A DNA stretch of 64,000 bases from Saccharum officinarum (lineage: Eukaryota > Streptophyta > Magnoliopsida > Poales > Poaceae). Shown in pieces: positions 53,096-64,000 of this stretch. Location of the stretch: contig CM036221.1 of the NCBI GenBank assembly GCA_020631735.1, positions 15,171,381 through 15,235,380 of the forward strand, given 5' to 3'. The notes beneath the pieces were generated by a model. The model did no database searches, was not told the DNA's origin, and was given only the letters and a program-made list of their open reading frames with translations. The position numbers and the translations under genes were made by a program. Position 1 is the stretch's first letter. Each line of letters begins with the position of its first letter.

Positions 53096-53240
53096 ATTAA
53101 TTTTTTCCATGTTTCCTGAATTTCCTATGGTATATTTTATTATAGAATATTTATTCTTGTGATGGTTGGATGCTTTTTATTGGACTTAAAATGATCTGAT
53201 GTATTTAATAACAAAACTACTTCACAACTATCACAAACAT

Positions 53241-53300
53241 GTATAAGCTGCAGTGGTAGCACATCTGAGAAGCAACAGGTCTTGTGTTCAAATCTAGCCA
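53241..53300 (+). other. tRNA-like (SINE-type) segment
   Basis: GTGGTAGCACATCTG resembles an A box, and GTTCAAATC at 53287-53295 is a perfect B box about 30 bp later. It shares AGGTCTTG plus the B-box context with the segment in the CACTA element near 28300. No full tRNA fold is evident. Confidence 0.45.
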
Positions 53301-53609
53301 TGGACTAGTTTTGCTTTAGGTCATCTCTGTTTAAGATTTGTTGGAGTGGCGTCTGCATTTCCTCATCCTGATTTGATTGATATCGATCATCTTACCCCTA
53401 TTGGTTTATCAGCAAGATGGTAAAGAAATGCAGATATATATAAGCATCAAATGTACGCCACTGCCAAATTCTAAATGCTTTACTTTAGATCCAACCGATG
53501 AGAATGAAACTGCCTGCCGTGGTCACTGCCTGCGTGCTGACTTTATTCATGGTCTGGTGTCATACTTTCATATTTTAAATCTATATTCACGTTTTGTTAT
53601 TTATTAATT

Positions 53610-53640
53610 GTACTAGATATATGCCCGTGCGTTGCACCGA
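53610..53640 (-). other. Possible Helitron 3' terminus
   Basis: The minus strand reads GGTGCAACGCAC (hairpin with a 4-bp stem), then GGGCATATATCTAGT. A hairpin about ten bases before CTAG-T is the layout of a Helitron 3' end. The matching 5' TC end was not located. Confidence 0.5.
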
Positions 53641-54897
53641 GGTCATAATTTTTTTGAATTTATAATCTCAATAGTAAGGTGCGGACGCGTGAGCTCCGAA
53701 GACTTCGTATTGGATGCGGACGTGGTTCTAGTCTTCGTACAGGAACATAGTAGGATGTGCACGTATGAGCTCTGAGTAGAGCATGATTCGTATCGAACAC
53801 GGACACGTGAGCAGGGATCAAGATTTTGTATCTCCGGATATATGATGACTTTAGAGTCAGATATTGTATCAGGTATCGTACTAGAGTAGCTATGCAGAGA
53901 TAATAAGCAGACAAATGCTTGACAAACATCACTCAGCTATCCAATTGAAACCAGCAAGGTGATGTGACTATGAAATTGGGCCATAAAACTCCCATTGAGA
54001 CTAGCCTAAGACACCTTAGAATACGACTGGGATAGGGCAGAATTAACACAAACGACCAATCATGTAGTGCTCTGTCTATAGTCAAACTTCTTAGATTTAG
54101 ATAAACTTCTAAAAACCCAACATCTTTGTCACCAAATTAGTTTTGTTAAACTTACCATGATTACATGGTATGCATACTTTTACATGGTATATTTCTTTGG
54201 TGCTGGAAATGTTGTTACGCTTTTTTCTTATAAATTTGAACAAACTTAGGACGAACCATAATTTTGTACAAAGTTAGGACAAACATAAAACACATCATGG
54301 AAAGAGTAGCAGGTTGCATATTCGAACCAATGTACTCTGCTTCAAATTCAAGCCCTTTTTTCTAACTATTGCAACATATGGAACCACGACCAATCACTTA
54401 GGCAAGCAACAAAAAGTAGAGTGATGGAGCAAACAAGCCACTGGGTTTGAGGAATAAAGTAGTCCATCTTCTCACTCCTCACCTTTCTTTGTTTTCTAGT
54501 ATATATCTGATGCATCGTCACATCATTCCCCACAAGTTAATAATTAATACTAGTATAAGAAATAAAATCATTCCACCAAATTTGAGAAATTGATCATGAC
54601 GCATTACCTTATCCTCAAACCAAGCACTCTATAAATTCAAGTAACCATGATAAAACATATTAGAATAGCATGGTTGATTATGCCCTTCCATGGGTACATA
54701 AAGGTGATATAGGTAACTGATTACTCTATGCACATACGCATCAGATGAGCATTGACAATTTTGGCATGATACACAAACGATGCACTGGAGCTAGAATAAC
54801 AAAACAAGATGGTAAAATGGCAATAACTTTAAAAGTCCAACAACATTCTGTACTACAAGCATCCGGGCGCATTCAAAGTCAAAACACTGGGCAGATG
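53641..54897. other. Intergenic, no gene recognised
   Basis: AT-rich sequence with short frames only. If the Helitron call is right, this would be its interior. The part next to 54897 looks like the 3' untranslated region of the captured isomerase fragment. Confidence 0.35.
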
Positions 54898-55258
54898 AAG
54901 GTTCGACAGTGGCAGACTTGATGATGTCCATGAACTCAGGCTATAAAAAAATGAAAAATAGACGTCATACTCCACAAGAACAGCTCTACTCATGCATTGT
55001 TTTGTTTAAGTTGACTACTTGGATATCATTGTATAGAGCATCTTTATGGTCTGATTACAATAGTGGTACCAAATTTTGGTGCATGTGCTACAATTTTCCA
55101 GTAACTAGGTACTAAAATTGAAGTTATAAATGTTGGTACCTCCTGGTAGTTTCTAATGGACCAGAAAAGGGCTCAATTATATATATTTTCATGAGGATGA
55201 CACAAGGATCATACCTTCAATGAGGCTCCACCAACAAGGAACCCATCAACATCTGGTT
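54898..55258 (-). pseudogene. Triosephosphate isomerase gene fragment
   Basis: Triosephosphate isomerase interconverts the two triose phosphates in glycolysis. Only its last two coding blocks are here. 55258-55215 encodes DVDGFLVGGASLK, the phosphate-binding end of the barrel. 54940 to about 54898 encodes PEFMDIIKSATV. A GT/AG intron (55214-54941) lies between them, so the copy came from genomic DNA, not from mRNA. The usual stop after SATV is not present and the frame drifts into what looks like the 3' untranslated region. The upstream exons are missing: retrotransposon integrase sequence begins at once on the right. It resembles the cytosolic more than the plastid isoform. Confidence 0.85.
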
Positions 55259-55602
55259 GAGTCGTAGTCCTTGAGCTCATCGAACAGCCTGGGTTTTAGT
55301 CTGGCTACCAATAACCCGTTAGCCCGTTCGACCTGGTCGTTTGCTTGAGGATGAGCAATGGAGGCATAGTTAATGTTGATGCTGCAATCTTGAGCCCAAC
55401 TTCTGAACTTGATAGCTATGAAAGGTGAGCCGAGATCTGTGATGATTCGATTGGGCATGCCAAATCGGTACATGATATCTTGCATGAACTCGACTGCCTT
55501 GGTGGCGTTGAATTTGACGAATGGCTTGTACTCTATCCACTTGTCAATGGCCATATAGATGTACTCAAAACCACTCGGAGCGCGTTTGAGGGGTCCAACC
55601 AT
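55259..55602 (-). pseudogene. Gypsy integrase core fragment
   Basis: Contains a MVGPLK start, the second catalytic Asp region (IITDLGSPF) and the catalytic Glu region (QANDQVERANG). The first Asp of the D-D-E set corresponds to IDKWIEY in this copy. It ends at DELKDYDST, where isomerase sequence takes over. Confidence 0.85.
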
Positions 55603-56127
55603 GTCGAGCCCCCAGCATGAGAAAGGCCATGATGGAGGGATGCGGATGAGGTTGTGAGCTGGGACGTGAGCTTGCTTGGCAAAAAATTGGCAGCCTTTTG
55701 CAGTGCTGAACCAACTCTTCTGCGTCTTTTAGTGTTGTAGGCCAGTAGTACCCAGATCTAAAAGCCTTACCGACTAAAGTTCTAGAGGCTACGTAGTTAC
55801 CACAGCACCCGGAATATAATGGATTTCTTCTAAGATCTTCAACCCTTCTTCAGGTGTAATGCATTTGAGGAGAACACTAGAGGATGCACCTCGTTGAGAG
55901 AGCCTGTCTCCGACTAACACATAGTTCTTGCTTCTGCATGTGATCTGCTCTACTTCTACCTTATCGTCAGGCAACTTATGGTCTCGGATGTAATCAATAA
56001 AGACCTGTGTCCGTGCCGGGTTAATGACTAGCACTTGCACATCAGGAACTGGGGTATCGGTTGATGTGGAAGCCTCCTGCTTGATTGAAGGGACGTCAAG
56101 TTCCTGGGCAAACACACCAGCTGATAC

Positions 56128-57640
56128 CTATGCTCTATCTGATCCTAACTTGGCCAAAACATCTACTGCAACATTAAGATCTCTTACGACATGATGGATT
56201 TCTAAGCCTTGAAAGTGCTTCTCAAGTTTATGGACTTCTGCGTAGTAGGCATCCATGGTTTCCTTGGTGCAGTCCCAATCTTTATTCACTTGATTGATAA
56301 CCACCGAGGAATTGCCATAGACGAGTAGTTGCTTGATGCCGAATGATACTGCCACTTAGAGGCCATGGAGAAGGGCCTCATACTCGGCTTCATTATTGGT
56401 AGTAGGCTAGAGTATTTGTAAGACATACTTAAGCTACTTTCCATCAGGAGAGATGAAGAGAACACCAGCACCTGCGGCTTCAAGCTTTAGAGAGTCATCA
56501 AAGTACATCTTCCAATGATCTAGGATGATTGTTGGAGTAGGCTTCTGGATTTTGGTCCACTCGACTATAAAATCAGCCAAGACTTGAGATTTGACAGCCT
56601 GACGAGAAACAAACTCGATGTTGAGTGCTCTGAGTTCAACTGACCACTTGGATATGCGTCCTGTTGCGTTGCGGTTGAGTAGGACATCATCGAGTGGGAA
56701 GTCAGAAACCACTATAACCTTATGCTCATCAAAGTAGTGGCAGAGCTTGCGAGAAGTAATCAGGAGGGCATAGAGGAGCTTTTGCACATGTGGGTACCTG
56801 GCCTTAGAGTCTGATAGCACTTCACTAATGTAATAGACATGTCATTTTACCTTATGCGTGTCCTTCTTCAACCCATTCCATGATGATTGCCGTGCTAACT
56901 ACCGCAGTAGTAGTTGCAATGTAGAGTAAGAGTGGTTCTTGTTTTTTGGGTGGAGTAAGTATCAGAGAGGTGGAGAGGTATTCTTTAAGCTTTTGGAAGG
57001 CTTCATCTGCTTCTACTTTCCACTCAAACTTGCCTAACATCTTCAACAATTTGAAAAAGGGCAAACCTTTCTCCTCGAGTCGTGAGATAAATCGATTGAG
57101 GGTGGCCATGCACCCTGTCAACTTCTGGACATCTTTGACACAATAGGGACGAGTCATCTGAGTAATTGCTTGAATCTGCTTTGTGCTAGCTTCAATACCC
57201 TCATGGCTCACGAGAAAACCCAATAGTTGTCCGGATAGAACTCCAAACACACACTTGGTTGGGTTAAGGTTCCACTTGTATTCTCAAAGGTTGTCAAAAG
57301 TTTCCTTCAAATCAGCGATCAGAGTAGAGGGATCCTTGGTCATGATGACTACATCATCCACGTAGGCTTCTATATTATAGTTGATTTGTTTACTTAGGCA
57401 TGCTTGGATAGCCCGTTGATAGGTAGCGCCGGCATTCTTTAACCCGAAGGACATAGTCGTGTAGTAGTAGGCGCCAAACAAAGTGATGAAGGATGTCTTG
57501 CTTTGATCTTCTTTCCTGAGGGCAATCTGATGGTAGCCCGAGTAACAATCAAGAAAGGATAAAAGAGCTTACCCGGCTGTGGAGTCTACAATGTGATCAA
57601 TGCGGGTAGCCTGAAGGGGTCCTTTGGGCAATGCTTATTG
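56128..57640 (-). pseudogene. Gypsy reverse transcriptase and dual RNase H
   Basis: Reverse transcriptase spans about 57640-57280, with the catalytic motif as AYVDDVV. The connection with FISRLEEKGLPFFKLL and the first RNase H lie at about 57250-56430. A second RNase H-like domain (VYGNSSVVINQVN, then ADVLAKLGSDRA-like) follows at 56355-56128. Two RNase H domains are a mark of the Tat lineage. Stops separate the segments. Confidence 0.85.
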
Positions 57641-57782
57641 AGATCTATGTAGTCGACGCACATGCGCCACTCAGTCGAGTTCTTCATTTGGACGAGTACC
57701 AGGTTGGCCAACCAGTCAGGGTGCAAGATTTCCCTAATGAACATGGCTGCCAACAGCTTAGTGATTTCCTTTTTGAATGCTG

Positions 57783-60700
57783 TGTAACACCCCCGGTGTT
57801 AAGATTGCATTTGCATTGCATCTCATGAAGCATAAGCATCATTGGTGCATTAACAAGCATGTTAAGTAAAGCGTCATTTCATGTAGTGCTTGAATTGATT
57901 AAAATATGTCATGTTTAAAATGTTCGTTGCTATGCTCATGCTTGCTATGCCATGATTGTCTATGTTTGGCCACTAAACAAGTTTAGAAATATTTAGAACC
58001 AAAAATGAAGGTGTGTTTGTTTTGAAAGATTTTCCAAATTCAAATTTGAAATAAATGTGCCTTAATTGACCCAATTAATGCCTTGCTTGAAATTCAAAAT
58101 CTGTTAAGAATTTGACCTTGGTCCTTTGAGGAAAGTTGTAGGGTTTTGAAAATGGAGCAACTTTTATTTTTACACCCTCTTGTGAAAATGCTTTGAAAAG
58201 GCTTAAAAGGTGATTTTGTTGCTGTTTTAAATAAATTCAGAAAAAGGAAAGCAGGACGACTCACATGGCTTTTTGGACCAGCAGCGCAGGTGGCCCAGGC
58301 CTGCACCCGCGCGCGTGGATGCGCCCGGCTCCTGCCTTGCTCCACTGGCACCGCGCCATGTGGCGGCCGTACACTGGCCGACGTGGGCGGTGGCTGGCCG
58401 ATCGCCTACACTTGGTCGGGATGCCAGCGCCCTCCCCCACGTGCTCCATTCCCCTCCTCCGCTTCGCCAACACAAGCCACAGTAGCAGTGCCACAACAGC
58501 AGTAGTAGCGTGCCACCGTGGGCACCGTGGTCCGTCGCCAGCCCACCGACGTCGAGCGCCTCCGCCTTCATTTGCTTGCGCTCGCGACTCCGCACCAACA
58601 TGCTCTAGCCTGTGCGCACGCTCGCAGCTTCATTCGTGCCAAGGCGAGGCTCAATCGAACACTTCTTCTTCGGCACTGTCACAGCCGCTGCGCCACCGTG
58701 CTCGGTCCGCCATGGACGGCCGCCTTCTGGTCACCTTCTCCCACCTTTCTCGTGCGCACTAGAGTTGCTTCATCGTGGGGAAGCTTGAAAGCGAGTCGTT
58801 ACCACCGATTAGAGCTCCGATGAGGCGAATCTCGGCCTCGCCGTCGACATGCACGCCGCCGCACCACCATGCATGCGGCCAGAGCTCGCCTCCATGGCAC
58901 CCCGCCCCATAATCCCTAGGTTTAGCACTGCCTCGAGGTCGTGTAGCTCAAGCGCACCTCCGCTGGCCCCGTCGTGGTCGGGAACGACGGCAACGTCACC
59001 ATGCCGCGCCGCCGTTCCGCCATGGCCACCGTCGGGCATGAACCTATGCTCCCGTGCTGCTATCTCCAAGTGCATAGGGTGCGGATTGACGAGAGGAAGC
59101 GAACGATGGTGACCTTACCGCCGGAGACCTCGCTGGTGGCGAGATCTCGCCGGTCAAACGTCTCCCCTGTCTCTATGTGTGTGACAGGTGGGGTCGGGTT
59201 GACCGCAGGTCCCACTGTTAGTCTCTAGGTGCAGATCTAGGTGTACTTAGCGTTTTGGGTTTAAATGATTTTAAAAAATGATTTCTAGAAATTATTGCAA
59301 TGCTTGTAAAATTGATATCTTAAGATGTATGTGTCCAAAAATTGTGAAACAAATTTTGTATTGTAGGGTTTCTATGGAGAAGATCTACATGTTAAAAATA
59401 TTAGATGAATTTTTTGTGATACTTTTATATAGAGCTTTATTTAAATTACAAAAATGCTATTATCTTGTAAAATGTGTAATAAATTGTAGAGGTGTTAGAA
59501 AATTATGATTCTTGTTTTGTTGATCTTGTGGTGACATGTAGTTTCTATAAAAAATATATTTGATGCTAGGTTTTGTAGATGAAATTGGAGTTATGAATTA
59601 AATGTAATAAATGCCTGATTTTGTGAAATTTGTAGTAAATAAAATATAGGTGATAAATATTTGGGAATTTTTGTAGACTGTTCTTGTGCTAAGAATTAAG
59701 TAAGAAAAATCTGAAATATATTGTTTGACACTTTTTATAGTACAAAGTATTTTCATGTGCAAATCTGCCCTATGTTTGCCATTTTTGTGTAGGTTAAAAT
59801 ACTTTTCAAATTCACCTAAAATTTTTATGGCAGGCGTTAGTAAGCATGATGAAGCTACTGTAATTTTCTTATATTTTTATGAGCTCTAGAATTAAATGTT
59901 CCTATTCTAGCCTTTGATTAAAATAGATTTAATTAAGGTTAATTAGTGCATGTTAAGTTAAATATGATACTTTGGTGTATCTTTGAAGAAATATCACTTG
60001 CTGGTGTGATTAGCTTAGTTAGTTAGATTTGTGCTGTGTCATGTTATATGTGTATGTGTATATGCAATTGATGATTGTGTTTTATTTAACTAGAGAGGAA
60101 ATCTACACCTACTCAGTCAAATGTAAGTAAACTTGTTCATTCATATACCATCATTCATATCATTGTATGCGATTTCTATATCATTTGTGTTTCTCGTATT
60201 TACATACGCACATGCATCATACAGGATCGCAGGAGGAGACGCCCATAGCGGAACCCGGAGAGCAGGACGTGCCCGCACAGGAGGTGCACGAGAATGAGCA
60301 GCCAGGAGAGGAGCTTCAAGAGTGTCTGGACCACCAGACAAGTTCCTTCGAGAGAGGCAAGCCCTGGAGCATTTCTCCCCTACGGTTTGCGAATGTTTAC
60401 TTTTCTATCCCGTATATATATCTCTGATGCATTAAGTTATAGGAGTTGTTTGCAACCGTTGATGCATATATATATACATTGATATATATTATATATTATA
60501 TATTTGTTACCCTGCTAGGTCTGGGTTCGAGTTAAATGTTTAGCCCTGCTTAGACTGGTAGAAGTCGGGTGATATCCTATCACATACGAGCTATAGGTGG
60601 TTACGTGGTTACTTTTAGCTATGTGATGATATCATGAAAATGACCAAGTGTTGATGGATAAATAGAGACCGGGCAAAGTCTTATAGGGTTTTGGACTATA

Positions 60701-61865
60701 GTAATTCCATCTATGTTGATTAAGGACCGTACCGTTGTACGTCCCTCAGGTCATATTGAACGCATGCCCCACATTTAATTGGAAGGATAAGTCGTTCTAA
60801 CCGTGAAGCCGAGACACTATTTAGGCGGGGAGTTGACCGTAGTGCACCGTATTAGAGTTGTATAGGGGCTGGCAATGGGGGCACGATGGTGAGGCCAAGG
60901 GTAGTTGTAACTAATTTCTAGCAGTCGGGCGGCCCTTGGGTACAATGCTTCCTATCGAACCCGCGACTTTACCAGAATAGTGTCATTGGTGACTTGTAGC
61001 TCACTTTAGCGGTTGAGTGTGGTTTGTGTGGGGAATAAATCACCAACTAGTTAGAGATCGATTTGAATCGCTATCGCTACTGGATAGTGAGTACTTGACT
61101 TGAGCTACGTCATCGTAGTAATGATTATGGAACACATCAATGGTTATGATGATGAGGATGTTGAAAATGCTAAAATATGACATGGTTACTATTGATTATC
61201 TTAATCAATTGATTGCTTTAGTACATGTGCTAATCTAGTTGAAAGGTTAATAATTATTAATTTGATGCGACACTACTTAAAATGATTCAGCTATAGTGCT
61301 TATGCTTTTCCGCAAAAATGAGTCAAGCTAGCCTACTGATAAAGCCGTTCATACTCCTTTATGTCAACATTATTTTAGATTATGTCAGGTAAATCTAGTT
61401 GAGTACATTCTCGTACTCAGGGCTTTATTCCCATTGTTATTGCAGATGACTAGATGTATTACGGGTATTGCATCAACTGTCTCTACCGTGCCATAGGGGA
61501 CAACTAGACCAAGGGCGTGGTCATTCCCTATGTCTTATCCCTATGCTTTTGTTGGACATGATCAGGAACTGGCAATGTATTTAAACTAAGTGTGTGTGAG
61601 TTGCATTTGAACTATTTGCTTTCACTACTTCATTTCAAACTTGGTACTGTAATAACTCTTTATTTGAACTCCGATGTATTCAGACTATGTGCGAACTTTA
61701 TGTATCATGTGAACGATGAATGCTGGACTATGTATGATTTTGGCTGAGATGTTGAAAAGTTTGAAATCCTTCGTGATTTCACGGACTACCGAGTTTATGC
61801 GGATTCAACTCCTCCGACAGGTGTTTTCATACTTAAGCTTGTATAAATTGGACGGTTCTATTACA
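57783..61865 (+). repeat. Solo LTR of 4083 bp
   Basis: It starts TGTAACACCCCCGGTG and ends GACGGTTCTATTACA, with the duplication TGCTG at 57778-57782 and 61866-61870. I find no primer site, polypurine tract or coding region of an internal domain, so it is a solo LTR left by LTR-LTR recombination. The start sequence suggests plus orientation. Inside are an AT-rich upstream part, a GC-rich leader-like part (58260-59230) and an exon-like island (60223-60360). Confidence 0.85.
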
Positions 61866-62435
61866 TGCTGCTTTCTTGTCTAGTGAGAACCGTCATAGGC
61901 GTTGCTTGACTGGCTTTGAGCTGAGATTCAATTCCAATTTGTGCTTGGCCAACTTTCTCGGGACACCTGGCATGTCGGTCGGCTTCCAAACAAAGATATT
62001 TTTGTTGTCCTTAAGAAAGTTGGTGAGCGTGAGTTCCTATTCTTTTAGGAGATGGGCACTGATGAGTGTCATCTTAGTGGGATCATCGGTATGCAGGTCA
62101 ATCTTGATGATATCTGAGTCGGAAGGTGGTGTAATGATACCTACCTTCTTAGTCGGTATCTCCATGTCTTCGGGCTTAGTCTGTTGTGCAAGGTTGGAAA
62201 TTTCCTATGGTTCAAAGGCTTGTTGTGCCTTGGCTGCGATCTGGACGACTTCCGTGTCGCAATCATAAGAGTGCTTTCTGTCACCCCAGAAGGAGAGTAC
62301 ACCGTTGGGACCCGACATCTTGAGCAAGAGGTACGGGTAGTGGGGGACGGCCATGAATTTGGCCAGAGCAAGTCATCCGAAGATAGCATGGTAAGATGAT
62401 TCAAAAAATGCCACCTCGAACTTGATGAACTCCGT

Positions 62436-62948
62436 TCAGAAATTGTTTAGAGTGCCAAACATAACTGGGAGCGTGATCTGTCTGAGTGGCATAGCAGCTT
62501 TGCCAGGTACTATCACGTAGAAGGGGACATTTATGGGGGTAAGTAGGCTAGTGAAGTCCAAGCCTATCTTCTTCAATGTATCTACAAATATGATATTCAA
62601 CCCTGCGCCACCATCAATCAGGACCTTGGGGACTGTCATGCCAGCTATTGTTGGACCTAGAACAAGTGCATAATAGCTGGCGTTAGACACGCTAGTGCAT
62701 TGGTCTTTTTTCAAGAATTGGATCAAGTATTCAGACCAGTTGAGGTACTTGGGTGTGGCAGGCTCCCCCGCCAAGATGTCCCGAAGTGCCAACTTCCTAG
62801 TGCGCTTATGTGACAAGGATGGGACTCCCGTGAAGATTACTGCAATGGCACCTTTAGGCTGCTGGAAGCCTGGATCAGGGTTATCGTCGCCATCCTTATT
62901 GTTATCAGCCTTGCCTTTGCCCTTGTTGCTCTTGACGTAAAACCCCAA
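62436..62948 (-). pseudogene. Gypsy protease region
   Basis: This minus-strand open segment includes VLIDGGAGLNIIF, the retropepsin active site in the D-G-G-A form seen in Tat elements. It also has the upstream FLKKDQCTSVSNA linker. Out-of-frame continuation to about 61880 shows HAIFGRLALAKFMAVPHY-like sequence leading to the reverse transcriptase. Confidence 0.82.
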
Positions 62949-62949
62949 C

Positions 62950-64000
62950 TCTTGGAGTTGTCTGCACTCGGCCGCCGTGTTCTTGGCGTTATTGTGGAAA
63001 GGCAGAGTAAATTCTTGAGGTCTTCAAACTTCTTGTTGATCTTGCTAGACTTTTTGGACTTGTCCATGGAGGCAAGGGTGTTATCAGGTCCTCATTTTTT
63101 GTTGGACTGTCCACCTTGATTGCCCCTGGGGTCGTAGTTTCTATTGTCCTGCTGACCACGTGGAAATCGCTCGCGATTACGCTCTTCAGATGCAATCATC
63201 TTCTGTACAGTGCGCTTGAAGTCTTCAGTAGTCTCTAGGTTATCGTCGTAGAATTTTTCAAACTACCACTTGTACTTAATCTCATTGGAGAAGTGCTCAA
63301 TCACCTCTATGTCTGTGATATCATACACTTAGTCTCGTAGCTCTGTGAAGCGGTGATAGTATTCCTAGAAGGTCTCGTCTAGCTTTTGTTTGCATGTTCT
63401 GAGCTCTATCCGAGTGCTTGGATGGGTGAGGATGCCACATAAGTTCTCATAGAACTTGTGTTGAAGTTGTTCCCACGTTTCAATGGAGTTGGGACATAGC
63501 TTGTCAAACTAGGCGAGTGGCACAATCTCAAGTGCCATAGGAAAATATAGAACTTTGATGTCATCATCGCCACCAGCCAACTCAATGGACTGAGAGTAGA
63601 TACACAACCATTGATTGGACTCTATCTTCCTATCGTATTTAGAGTGGTTGGATGTCTTGAACTTGTATGGGAGCCGGATAGAAAGGAGTTTGTCCGAGAA
63701 ACATGGGAATTTGTTGGGGGAGATGGCGACTTCCCTGTACTTAGACTCGCCTCTGCCCTCCCTGTTGTTGTAATGGTACCCTTGTGACGATAGGTAGACT
63801 GTGCGGCACCTTGGTTCTTGTTTTGGTTACCATGAGGCCATAGATGCGAGTGGGCTGGTACTCGTGCATTTCCCTATCGAGAGTTGGCGCAAGGATCTGG
63901 CCCTCAAGAAGGGTTGGGAGCGGCAGATGCTCGCCTTGCTGCTTGCATATGTAGGGTTGTGGATTCCAGGATGACCTTGAGACACCATTGATCATCGATT
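62950..64000 (-). pseudogene. Gypsy gag region, partial
   Basis: The minus strand shows WEQLQHKFYENLCG, then RIELRTCKQKLDETF and EYYHRFTELRD, the retrotransposon gag core, with in-frame stops between blocks. The part closest to the window end encodes only short frames. Confidence 0.75.

Larger units (their letters stand above)
55259..64000 (-). mobile_element. Ty3/gypsy element of Tat type, degenerate, partial
   Basis: Read on the minus strand from the window end, the order is gag, protease, reverse transcriptase, RNase H, a second RNase H and integrase, as in Tat (Retand/RIRE2-like) elements. A solo LTR interrupts it at 57783-61865. Stops and frameshifts break every domain, so it cannot encode working proteins. 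The left end stops inside the integrase core at the isomerase fragment. No LTR of its own is seen, and the right end runs past the window. Confidence 0.88.

Overview
This is nuclear DNA from a grass, probably a panicoid such as a sorghum or sugarcane relative (inference). The reasons are intron-rich genes with GC-rich first exons, many Tourist and Stowaway type miniature elements, and nested LTR retrotransposons. Only three genes look intact or nearly so, all in the left third: (1) 8946-9959 (+), a Cys-rich, probably zinc-binding plant protein of unknown function, with one intron and a single-base frameshift; (2) 11267-14753 (-), an 11-exon organellar peptide chain release factor 1 of 416 aa; (3) 16605-21992 (-), a 12-exon CBL-interacting protein kinase of 460 aa, most like CIPK21. 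All splice junctions of genes 2 and 3 were read from the sequence, and both give one uninterrupted frame. The three genes are not an operon and show no shared function.

The rest is layered transposable elements. 72-6265 is a decayed Ty1/copia retrotransposon (minus strand, TSD GTGGC). Its non-coding interior holds eight stem-loops whose stems differ in sequence but whose loops share CGTTGG; this is the least expected structure in the window. RF1 intron 1 holds a 933-bp Mutator-like fold-back element (9-bp TSD). CIPK intron 1 holds an inverted pair of Tourist elements. 22-37 kb is gene-free and carries Tourist and Stowaway MITEs, a CACTA element (27898-28471), a hAT element (29608-30131) and a tandem duplication with a breakpoint inside a MITE (33431-34440).

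38-51 kb is a broken L1-type LINE (minus strand). It is split by a very young 9974-bp LTR element (40220-50193) with 3.5-kb LTRs that differ at about 0.3% of sites and a 3.0-kb non-coding interior, as in LARD elements. It is also hit by a Tourist MITE at 38904-39343. 51-55.3 kb contains a T-rich tract, a minisatellite, a tRNA-like segment, a possible Helitron 3' end and a captured triosephosphate isomerase fragment that keeps its intron. 55.26 kb to the window end is a decayed Ty3/gypsy element of Tat type (minus strand), interrupted by a 4083-bp solo LTR (57783-61865, TSD TGCTG).
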